Origin: an uncultured Ruminococcus sp.
GTDB lineage: Bacteria > Bacillota > Clostridia > Oscillospirales > CAG-272
Direction: 5' to 3'
DNA: 12,231 bases
Assembly: GCA_902783905.1 (NCBI GenBank)
Contig: CACZSP010000187.1
Location: 1 to 12,231 of the forward strand
In this document: positions 1-6,160 of the stretch, one piece after another
How the letters are laid out: each line of letters starts with the position of its first letter
Numbering within the stretch: the first letter of the stretch is position 1
Notes under the pieces: model-generated
Seen by the model: only the letters and a program-made list of their open reading frames with translations
What the model was told of the DNA's origin: nothing
Database searches by the model: none
Program-made: the position numbers and the translations under genes

Positions 1-726
1 CCACTCGTAAAGAGGACGGTGGTTTTCGAATTCAAGTGAGCAAAGAGAATAAGTAATCCCTTCGAGAGCGTCCTGGATCGGATGAGCGTAGTCGTAAAGA
101 GGATATATGCACCACTTGTTTCCCTGGCGGTGGTGAGGAGTGTGAACGATGCGGTAGATAGCGGGATCGCGCATGTTCATGTTCGGACTCGACATATCTA
201 TCTTCGCGCGCAGCGTGTGACTTCCGTCAGGAAATTCTCCGTTCTTCATACGTTCAAAAAGATCGAGGTTTTCTTCCACGGTCCTGTTTCGGTAAGGAGA
301 TTCTTTTCCGGGTACGGTCAGAGTCCCGCGGTATTCCTTCATTTCATCCGCCGTAAGATCGCAGACGTACGCTTTACCGTCTTTTATCAGTTTGACGGCA
401 AATTCATAGCATTTATCGAAATAGTCGGATCCGTAGAATACTCCGCCGTCCGGCTCGCACCCGAGCCAGAGAAGATCGTCGTAAATGGATTTTACGTATT
501 CGTCGTCTTCTTTGGCGGGATTTGTGTCGTCGTATCTAAGATTGAAAAGTCCACCGTATTTCCTCGCGACCTGAGTATTGATGCGTATGGCCTTTGCCGA
601 ACCGATGTGAAGATAACCGTTCGGCTCGGGAGGAAAGCGCGTGTGAACTTTGATTCCGGGATCGACTGCAAGGTCCGCGTCGATAATATCGTGAATAAAA
701 TTGCTCTGGATGTTTGTTTCTTCCAT
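1..726 (-). CDS. glnS: Glutaminyl-tRNA synthetase, N-terminal 242 residues (cut by window edge)
   Basis: Cytosolic class I aminoacyl-tRNA synthetase that charges tRNA(Gln) with glutamine using ATP. The frame is open from the ATG at 726 to base 1, so the protein continues outside the window; the KMSKS loop, the rest of the acceptor-binding region and the anticodon-binding domains are not seen. Visible motifs line up with E. coli GlnRS almost residue for residue: RFPPEPNGYLHIGS at 30-43, DDTNP at 66-70, and KWCIYPLYDYAH around Tyr211, a glutamine-binding position in E. coli. The signature HIGH reads HIGS here (Ser43); I recall the same variant in other clostridial GlnRS proteins, so it is not a sign of decay. 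A GGAG site lies 6 bases before the ATG. Expected full length is about 550 residues. The gene has its own promoter and sits behind the terminator of the next minus-strand gene. Confidence 0.95.
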   Translation of the reverse strand, partial: MEETNIQSNFIHDIIDADLAVDPGIKVHTRFPPEPNGYLHIGSAKAIRINTQVARKYGGLFNLRYDDTNPAKEDDEYVKSIYDDLLWLGCEPDGGVFYGSDYFDKCYEFAVKLIKDGKAYVCDLTADEMKEYRGTLTVPGKESPYRNRTVEENLDLFERMKNGEFPDGSHTLRAKIDMSSPNMNMRDPAIYRIVHTPHHRQGNKWCIYPLYDYAHPIQDALEGITYSLCSLEFENHRPLYEW

Positions 727-763
727 AACGAACTCCGCTGAAATCAAATATAATTATTTAAAT

Positions 764-792
764 ATTATATCACAATATTATAAAACTGTCTA
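764..792 (-). promoter_or_regulatory. Promoter of glnS (extended -10)
   Basis: On the minus strand, TAGACA (787-792) is followed by a 17-base spacer and a perfect TATAAT (764-769). The TATAAT is preceded by TG plus one base, an extended -10 element. It lies between the upstream terminator and the glnS ribosome binding site, about 38 bases from the start codon. The assignment rests on consensus match and position only. Confidence 0.75.
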
Positions 793-793
793 T

Positions 794-838
794 AAAAAAA
801 TGCGGGCTGCCTCAAATCGAATGATCCGAAGCAGCCCG
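794..838 (-). terminator. Intrinsic terminator of the yajC/solute-binding operon
   Basis: Read on the minus strand, CGGGCTGC (838-831) pairs perfectly with GCAGCCCG (810-803). The stem has 8 GC-rich base pairs around a 20-base loop that can pair a little further. Two bases later comes a run of seven T residues (800-794). This is a textbook Rho-independent terminator about 40 bases after the stop codon of the sugar-type binding protein. It isolates glnS from that operon. Confidence 0.88.
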
Positions 839-879
839 ATATTAAAGATTTACCTGATAATGCTGACCGTTAACGAATA

Positions 880-2379
880 TCAGTCTTCGTAAGAGGCAAT
901 CTTGTTGTTGAGAGTGTCAAGCTTCTTTTTCAGCGTCAGGGAAGTACCCTTCTGTTTGGAAGCCCAGTTGTTGACAGTGCCGGCAATCGCGGTCTTGAAA
1001 TCGCCCTGTCCGATCAGGTCGGCGGAGAATATTCTGCCGAGATCGTAAGTCAGGCTCTCTCTGATGATATCGTACATTTGTCCGGATACCGGATCGTCAA
1101 CGTATCTGGTCTTGAGAGAAATCTCGAAGACGGCGGGAGTAACAAACTCGTATCCGTAGTATGCCATTGCTTCAAGGAACAGGGAGGCTTTTTCCTTGTC
1201 CTGAACGTCTACGATAGCCGTGTAAAGCGTGAACGGGTTGCCCATGCAGGTGTAGTATTCTTCCTGGTCGACAGAATACTTCGGCGTGGGAACTACGTAG
1301 AACGTGCATTCGGGATTCTGAGCGAAGGTCTTGTGTGAAGTACGCGCTCTTTCGGTGCAGAAGAGCAGACGGTTCTCTTTGAAGGCCGTCTGATGCTTTC
1401 CTGCGCTGGATCCGACCATTCCGAATTCTCCCTGAAGGAGTCCCTGGAACTTTTCGATAGTGTTGATAACGGTCTCGCTGAAGAAGGTGGGTGACTCGAT
1501 AAGTTTGCCGTCCTGATCAACTTCGCAGATCTTGGATCCCGAAGCGTAAAGCCACGGGTCGAAATGGATACCCTGACTCATGTAACCGAAGGTATCGGTG
1601 GCTTCGTCCTTGGTTCCGGAGCCCTGATATACTCCCTGGCACATTTCGATGAATTTATCGAATGTCCATTCATTGGTTTCAACGTAGTTCTGAGGATTCT
1701 CAAGCTTGTACTCGTTGAGAACGTACTTGTTGACGAAGCAGACGTACATCATTTCAAGAGCATTTCTCGAAATGTCTCCCGATGCGAAGAACAGCTTGCC
1801 GTACATGGTAGCCTGTTCGGTCAGGAGCTTGGACCACCAGGGCTTGTCGAGTTCAAGGTATTTGAAATCCTCGTTTTTCAGGTTCGCGCAGTAACCGGCG
1901 GCGGCATCCATCGCGATGGAAAGGGAATAGCAGGCAAGAATGTCGTACGAATGATCTCCGGCGGAGATGGCGTTTCCGACTTTGCTGTGCCACTGGGACT
2001 TGTTGTCGGAGTTTCCTTTTTCTCTGTACCAGTTGATGGTAAGACCGAATCTGTTTTCGATCGTGTCGTTTCTCTTCCAGATAGAGTCGTTGACAAGTTC
2101 GCCGTTCGTTCCTTCGGATTCGAACTCTTCGTGCTCGACGTCATCCCAGACAAGGACGTTGATTTCTTCGTTATACTTCAGGTCCTTGGGAAGATTACTG
2201 ACAACGCCGGTATCTTGGGCGTCCGTGCTGACGTTCTCACCGGCTTCGGGAGTGGAATCCGCGATAGCCTGTGTGGAACCGTCTGTATCTCCGGAGGGAT
2301 TTCCGCAGGCGGTGAGGACCGAAGCAAGCATCAGCATGGCCAGGACCGCGGCGAAAATGCTTAGGATAGATTTTTTCAT
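880..2379 (-). CDS. Lipoprotein extracellular solute-binding protein, family 1 type (sugar-like)
   Basis: Membrane-anchored substrate receptor of ABC importer type, 499 residues. Residues 1-25 are a lipoprotein signal peptide: KK, a hydrophobic core, and lipobox LTAC with Cys25 as the lipidated residue. A Ser/Thr/acidic linker follows (about 26-60) and then the binding domain. Family-like segments are GDHSYDIL (141-148), KPWW (179-182), GKLFFASGDIS (194-204), NEWTFDKF (236-243) and, near the C terminus, RYVDDPVSGQMYDIIR (425-440). The last block is the typical clostridial form of this family. A GGAAGG site lies 6 bases before the ATG. The gene follows the family 5 binding protein after 58 bases with no terminator between, so it is probably cotranscribed. 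No permease or ATPase gene is present within the window. The substrate is unknown; carbohydrate is an inference from family membership. Confidence 0.85.
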   Translation of the reverse strand: MKKSILSIFAAVLAMLMLASVLTACGNPSGDTDGSTQAIADSTPEAGENVSTDAQDTGVVSNLPKDLKYNEEINVLVWDDVEHEEFESEGTNGELVNDSIWKRNDTIENRFGLTINWYREKGNSDNKSQWHSKVGNAISAGDHSYDILACYSLSIAMDAAAGYCANLKNEDFKYLELDKPWWSKLLTEQATMYGKLFFASGDISRNALEMMYVCFVNKYVLNEYKLENPQNYVETNEWTFDKFIEMCQGVYQGSGTKDEATDTFGYMSQGIHFDPWLYASGSKICEVDQDGKLIESPTFFSETVINTIEKFQGLLQGEFGMVGSSAGKHQTAFKENRLLFCTERARTSHKTFAQNPECTFYVVPTPKYSVDQEEYYTCMGNPFTLYTAIVDVQDKEKASLFLEAMAYYGYEFVTPAVFEISLKTRYVDDPVSGQMYDIIRESLTYDLGRIFSADLIGQGDFKTAIAGTVNNWASKQKGTSLTLKKKLDTLNNKIASYED

Positions 2380-2437
2380 TTTTTTCCTTCCTTATATTTT
2401 TTAAAAATTACGTGAGTAAGAGGAGAAATCCCGAATA

Positions 2438-4294
2438 TTATTCTTCCTTGGTAATCTCTTCGGTTTCGATATAATTAATGTAATTCTTCTGAGAGACGTT
2501 TGTGAACAGATGATAACCGTAATAGGTCATCTCGACGCCGCGAAGATCGGAAGAGATGAGAGTGGCGTTCTGATTGAATATAACGGGGATAACCGGCATA
2601 TCTTCGAGAAGCATCTTTTCCGCCTGGTGGAGGAGTTCCGCTCTTTCGGTTCCGTTTTCTGCGACGAAGACTTTTTCCATCAGTTCGTTGTATGATTCGT
2701 TCACGTATCCGGTTTTGTGAGGCATGTTCGAAATGTCGGAAAGAGCGATGTCCTCCTGTCCCTGCCCGGAAAAGGGAGTTGCAAAGGGTGCAAGTACGGA
2801 GATCGCGTCGGGAGTACCGGCAATCAGGTCAATTCCGGCTACTTCAAATTTTCCGGCGTAGAATTTTTCATCGAATATATCGTCGAAGATATCCTTAACG
2901 TCTTCGCCTGAGAACTTCTCGTCGTTGATTTCCGGAGCCACTTCGGCGACGGTCACGTTGAAGCCGAGCTCTTTCCATGCTGTCGCGGCGGCGTTGGCGA
3001 TAAGCGAATGAACCTCGTCGTAAGCTTTGACCGAGATTGTGAAGCTGTAATCGGATGCGTTGATTCCGGCTTTGGAAAGATAATCGCGGGCGGCGGACAT
3101 ATCGGCGGATGACGGGATGATCTGCCCTCCCACCTCTCTGAAGAGCGATTTGGGACTGTTGTCCTCAAATACGCCGTACGGAACGATGGCGGTGGCCGCT
3201 TTCGCAAATACGACCGAATCGGCTATCGCCTGTCTGTCGATCGCGGCAGACAGCGCAAGACGCACGTTCTTGTTCGCGAACAGTTTTTCCTTAGTCCCGT
3301 CTTTGGCGGAAATATCGGCGTTTTCGTTAAGATAGAAGGAGAACGTGCTCATAAGATCTGTGATCTCGGCCGATGAAGCGTACTCTGATCTTACGGAAAG
3401 CGGAATGTCTCCGATATAGAACACTTTGTCCTTTCCGGTTCCTTCCAGATAGTTCTTCAGCAGTTCTTCCTTAGATAAATTGTAGTTGATTATCAGTCTG
3501 AACGGATCGACAGAGGTGTCGACGTATTTCGCGTCCTTTGCCCGTCTGTAATAGGGATTGCGCTCGAGTATGAGCTGTGCGAAAGACCGGTTCACGTAGT
3601 TGTCGGTGTCGAAACCGTAGTTAACACGGCGGATCATAAAGGCGCCGGAACTTGCCGTCGTCGCCGGCTTTTTGGACCAGTCGGCGTTTTTGACGATTAT
3701 GTCTTCGCGCAGTGGAGCGAGGGCGACAGAAGTCAGATTAAGAAGGAATCTGTCGTAATCCACGTCACCGTTGAAGACTATCGTAAGTATCCTCGAGTCG
3801 GCGTAGATTCCGACGTCGTCGATGGAGCAGTCGCCTTCCTTGGCGGTTCTGGCGTTCTTGATGTCGTAAAGAAGACATGCCGCTTCGCTGTTGAAGGACG
3901 GGTCGAGAATTCTCTTCCAGGCGAAGACAACGTCGTCCGCGGATACGTTGTTGACCCCGTCGGACCACTTGTTGTCCTTGCGAAGGGTTATCTGCATCGT
4001 GTATTCGTCGTTCTTGACGTCCTTCTTGATCTCGTACTTTTCGGCGATCGATCCGGTGATCTTTCCCTTGGAGTCAAGTTTGAACAGGGTGTCGTACAGA
4101 AGTCCGCAGATCTGGAGAGCCGAATCGTTGTTGAGACAGAGGGCGGGATCCAGTTCGTAAAGCTGTTCGCAGAGATAGATATTGATTTCTGCGCCTTTGA
4201 TCACTTCACCGTCGATCTTCCTGTCGTGACATGAAGCTACAGTTCCGAGAATACATACGGCCGCAATCAGGAAGGCGGCAATTCTTTTTTTCAT
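2438..4294 (-). CDS. Lipoprotein peptide-type (family 5) ABC substrate-binding protein
   Basis: OppA/DppA-like extracellular binding lipoprotein of 618 residues, normally delivering peptides or similar ligands to an ABC permease. The ATG at 4294 starts a clean lipoprotein signal peptide (MKKR, hydrophobic core, lipobox VASC, Cys22). The frame stays open 60 codons further upstream, but that stretch is Arg/Lys/Ser rich and overlaps the yajC gene, so I reject it. Family 5 signatures are SADDVVFAWKRILDPSF (118-134), SGAFMIRRVNYG (216-227) and LILERNPYYR (241-250). A C-terminal MPVIPVIF-type segment is also typical. GGAGG lies 12 bases upstream of the ATG, a rather long spacing. The 70-base gap after yajC has no terminator, suggesting an operon yajC, this gene, then the family 1 binding protein. 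Cognate permease and ATPase genes are absent here. Peptide specificity is inferred. Confidence 0.87.
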   Translation of the reverse strand: MKKRIAAFLIAAVCILGTVASCHDRKIDGEVIKGAEINIYLCEQLYELDPALCLNNDSALQICGLLYDTLFKLDSKGKITGSIAEKYEIKKDVKNDEYTMQITLRKDNKWSDGVNNVSADDVVFAWKRILDPSFNSEAACLLYDIKNARTAKEGDCSIDDVGIYADSRILTIVFNGDVDYDRFLLNLTSVALAPLREDIIVKNADWSKKPATTASSGAFMIRRVNYGFDTDNYVNRSFAQLILERNPYYRRAKDAKYVDTSVDPFRLIINYNLSKEELLKNYLEGTGKDKVFYIGDIPLSVRSEYASSAEITDLMSTFSFYLNENADISAKDGTKEKLFANKNVRLALSAAIDRQAIADSVVFAKAATAIVPYGVFEDNSPKSLFREVGGQIIPSSADMSAARDYLSKAGINASDYSFTISVKAYDEVHSLIANAAATAWKELGFNVTVAEVAPEINDEKFSGEDVKDIFDDIFDEKFYAGKFEVAGIDLIAGTPDAISVLAPFATPFSGQGQEDIALSDISNMPHKTGYVNESYNELMEKVFVAENGTERAELLHQAEKMLLEDMPVIPVIFNQNATLISSDLRGVEMTYYGYHLFTNVSQKNYINYIETEEITKEE

Positions 4295-4364
4295 ATCTTG
4301 AGGAAACCTCCGTAAATAATCGATGAAAAGATAGCTGATTGTATGATTGATGCCGGACGGCGCT

Positions 4365-4721
4365 TTACTTGGTTTGCTGAGGCTTTGCTTCGTCCTGGCC
4401 TTCGGCCGGGACCTGAACCTTCGAGACCGCGCTGCGGAGAATCTGGATTCTTGTTTTGTCTCTCGACGAAACAATCGTTATCGCGTCTTTTCCGTTTGTC
4501 GAAATAACTATTCCGACGATGCCGCCTATCGTGATGATCTCATCCCCGACCTTGAGGTTGTTCCGCATTTCCTGCGTCTGCTTTTCCTGCTTTCTCTGAG
4601 GTCTGATCATAACGAAGTAAAGAATGGGAAGCATGATGAGAATAATCAGCAGCATTCCGTATTGCTGGAAAAAGCCCGCGAATCCGCCCGTCGAAGGAGC
4701 GGTCAGTAAGAAATTCGGCAT
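4365..4721 (-). CDS. yajC: Preprotein translocase accessory subunit YajC
   Basis: Small single-pass inner membrane protein of 118 residues that associates with the SecDF/SecYEG translocon and supports protein export. Residues about 21-40 form the membrane helix (IILIMLPILYF core), directly followed by the family's basic hinge RPQRKQEK (40-47). The conserved cytoplasmic motif NLKVGDEIITIGGIVG then follows, with a Gln/Lys-rich tail. Length is normal. GGAGG lies 7 bases before the ATG, and a strong promoter sits immediately upstream. In many bacteria yajC sits with tgt or secDF; here it heads a group with two lipoprotein binding proteins. Those are Sec-exported cargo, but the grouping does not prove a functional link. 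Confidence 0.93.
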   Translation of the reverse strand: MPNFLLTAPSTGGFAGFFQQYGMLLIILIMLPILYFVMIRPQRKQEKQTQEMRNNLKVGDEIITIGGIVGIVISTNGKDAITIVSSRDKTRIQILRSAVSKVQVPAEGQDEAKPQQTK

Positions 4722-4752
4722 ATTTTGCCCTCCGGTTACGTTTATTTAGTAT

Positions 4753-4781
4753 ATTATACACTAACGGCAGAAAACAATCAA
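4753..4781 (-). promoter_or_regulatory. Promoter of yajC operon
   Basis: On the minus strand, TTGATT (4776-4781), a 17-base spacer and a perfect TATAAT (4753-4758) form a good housekeeping-sigma promoter. It ends about 31 bases before the yajC start codon. It is divergent from the rimM promoter, with about 40 AT-rich bases between the two -35 elements. Confidence 0.75.
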
Positions 4782-4821
4782 GTATTAATTAAATAAAAAT
4801 ATCAAAAAAAACGCGATATTC

Positions 4822-4850
4822 TTGAAAAGGAGACGCTTTTGTGATATACT
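4822..4850 (+). promoter_or_regulatory. Promoter of the rimM-trmD operon
   Basis: TTGAAA (4822-4827), a 17-base spacer and TATACT (4845-4850), preceded by TG plus one base (extended -10). Predicted transcription start is near 4857, giving a short leader before the rimM ATG. The sequence around the -10 matches 14 of 15 bases with the glnS promoter. Confidence 0.78.
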
Positions 4851-4883
4851 ATTATTTGAGAAAATTTGAAAAGAGAGAAAGAA

Positions 4884-5408
4884 ATGTCTGCAAAGGGGTC
4901 GGATTCGCATCTTCTGGAGTGCGGTAAAGTCTTAAACACTCACGGGATCGCCGGGAAGATCAAGCTGGAATCCTGGTGCGATTCGCCGGAAATTCTCGCC
5001 TCGGTCGGGACGCTCTGGACGTGTGACGGAAAAGGCGGTTATCTTCCGATGAAGGTAAAGTCGGCTTCGGTATTCAAACGATTCGTCATTGCGGAGATAG
5101 CGGGTATCGACTCGATCGAAAAGGCCGAGTCGCTCAAAGGCAAAACCGTTTTCGCGGACAGAAGCGATATCCCGCTTGAAGAGGGAAGTTTTTTCATCGC
5201 CGATCTGATAGGGCTCGACGTCTACGACGCGGACACCGGCGTCAGATACGGAACCGTTTCCGAGGTTTTCAACGCCGGAGCTTCCGATATCTATACGGTG
5301 TCTACCGACTCGGGAGAAAGGATGATCCCCGCCGTGCCCGAATTCATCGTTTCGGTAGATCTTGAAAAAGGAATCGCCGTAAGACCGATCGGGGGAATGT
5401 TCGACTGA
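4884..5408 (+). CDS. rimM: 16S rRNA processing protein RimM
   Basis: Cytosolic ribosome maturation factor, 174 residues, that binds ribosomal protein uS19 and assists 30S head assembly. The N-terminal RimM beta-barrel (about 10-95) carries the family motif GKVLNTHGIAGKIKLES (14-30). The PRC-barrel domain (about 100-172) shows GLDVYDADTG, GASDIYTV (132-139) and the closing ERMIPAVPEFI segment. I chose the ATG at 4884, with a purine-rich GAGAG stretch before it; a TTG six codons earlier is in frame but has no better ribosome site. The stop codon overlaps the trmD start (TGATG), so translation is probably coupled. It is first in a plus-strand operon behind a good promoter. The usual partners ffh/rpsP upstream are missing. 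Confidence 0.94.
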   Translation: MSAKGSDSHLLECGKVLNTHGIAGKIKLESWCDSPEILASVGTLWTCDGKGGYLPMKVKSASVFKRFVIAEIAGIDSIEKAESLKGKTVFADRSDIPLEEGSFFIADLIGLDVYDADTGVRYGTVSEVFNAGASDIYTVSTDSGERMIPAVPEFIVSVDLEKGIAVRPIGGMFD

Positions 5409-6160
5409 TGAGGTTCGATATCCTGACTCTTTTCCCCGGATACGTCGATAACGTTTTATCCGAAAGCATAATAGGGAGAGCTAGAAACAGCCGTCTTTTC
5501 GAGATTTACTGTCACAATATCCGCGACTGGAGTACCGATAAAAACCGCAGAGTGGACGACACTCCTTACGGCGGAGGCAAGGGAATGCTTATGGCCGCTC
5601 CCCCGGTTTACGACTGCTGTACCGACGTCAGAAAAATGTCGGAAATCACTCCCGTGAGGGTTATCTGCACCTCTCCGCGCGGAAGGCTTCTCACGCAGGA
5701 GGACGTTTTCAGGTATTCCTCGGAATACAATCGGCTTATTATAATATGCGGGCATTACGAGGGGATAGATCAGCGCGCCGTCGATGCCGCTGCCGACGAG
5801 GAAATTTCGGTTGGCGATTACGTGCTCACCGGCGGTGAACTGCCGGCCTGTCTGCTGGTTGACGCTGTTGCCAGAACGATTCCGGGAGTTCTTTCCGACG
5901 ACGAATGCTTCATTCGGGAAAGCCATTCGGACGGTCTGCTCGAATATCCGCAGTACACCCGTCCGTACGATTTTATGGGTGTTACAGTTCCCGACGTTCT
6001 TCTTTCGGGAAATCACGCGCAGATTGACGATTGGCGCCGGATGCGTTCTCTGGACGATACGCGCGAAAGAAGACCGGATCTGTATGACAGATACGTCGAA
6101 AACCATCCGCAGGAACAGAAGTCTGTTAATAAAGGGGGAAGGCGAAAGCAAAAGACATGA
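5408..6160 (+). CDS. trmD: tRNA (guanine37-N1)-methyltransferase TrmD
   Basis: SPOUT-class enzyme that uses S-adenosylmethionine to methylate N1 of G37 in tRNAs, preventing +1 frameshifting. At 250 residues it is normal length. Trefoil-knot SAM-site motifs are all present: DDTPYGGGKGM (50-60), IIICGHYEGID (111-121) and EEISVGDYVLTGGE (131-144). Also visible are RTIPGV (156-161) and SDGLLEYPQYTRP (174-186), with Asp175 in the place of the catalytic Asp, and the C-terminal GNHAQIDDWR (201-210). The start overlaps the rimM stop. The end overlaps the start of the next gene by four bases (ATGA). Where one often finds rplS, this genome has an O-antigen-ligase-like gene. The last 15 residues are basic and probably a disordered tail. 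Confidence 0.97.
   Translation: MRFDILTLFPGYVDNVLSESIIGRARNSRLFEIYCHNIRDWSTDKNRRVDDTPYGGGKGMLMAAPPVYDCCTDVRKMSEITPVRVICTSPRGRLLTQEDVFRYSSEYNRLIIICGHYEGIDQRAVDAAADEEISVGDYVLTGGELPACLLVDAVARTIPGVLSDDECFIRESHSDGLLEYPQYTRPYDFMGVTVPDVLLSGNHAQIDDWRRMRSLDDTRERRPDLYDRYVENHPQEQKSVNKGGRRKQKT

Noticed and set aside
595..610. HIGS in GlnRS as a sign that glnS is a pseudogene.
   Set aside because: The frame is intact, and all other active-site residues visible are kept, with a good promoter and ribosome site.
82..741. Plus-strand open frame of 219 codons at the left edge.
   Set aside because: It is the antisense of glnS, which is supported by many conserved residues.
1564..2364. Long plus-strand open frame (266 codons) opposite the family 1 binding protein.
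   Set aside because: It is a mirror of a well-supported gene. The translation is Val/Phe/Gly-rich without motifs, and there is no ribosome site.
4295..4474. 60-codon N-terminal extension of the family 5 binding protein.
   Set aside because: It overlaps the yajC gene, is a low-complexity Arg/Lys/Ser stretch, and would hide a perfect lipoprotein signal peptide that starts at 4294.
5733..5745. TATAAT inside trmD.
   Set aside because: It encodes the conserved Ile run before CGHYEG, has no matching -35 and no gene starts nearby.
5456..6151. Long minus-strand open frame (231 codons) opposite trmD.
   Set aside because: trmD is unmistakable in the other strand; the antisense translation shows no family features.
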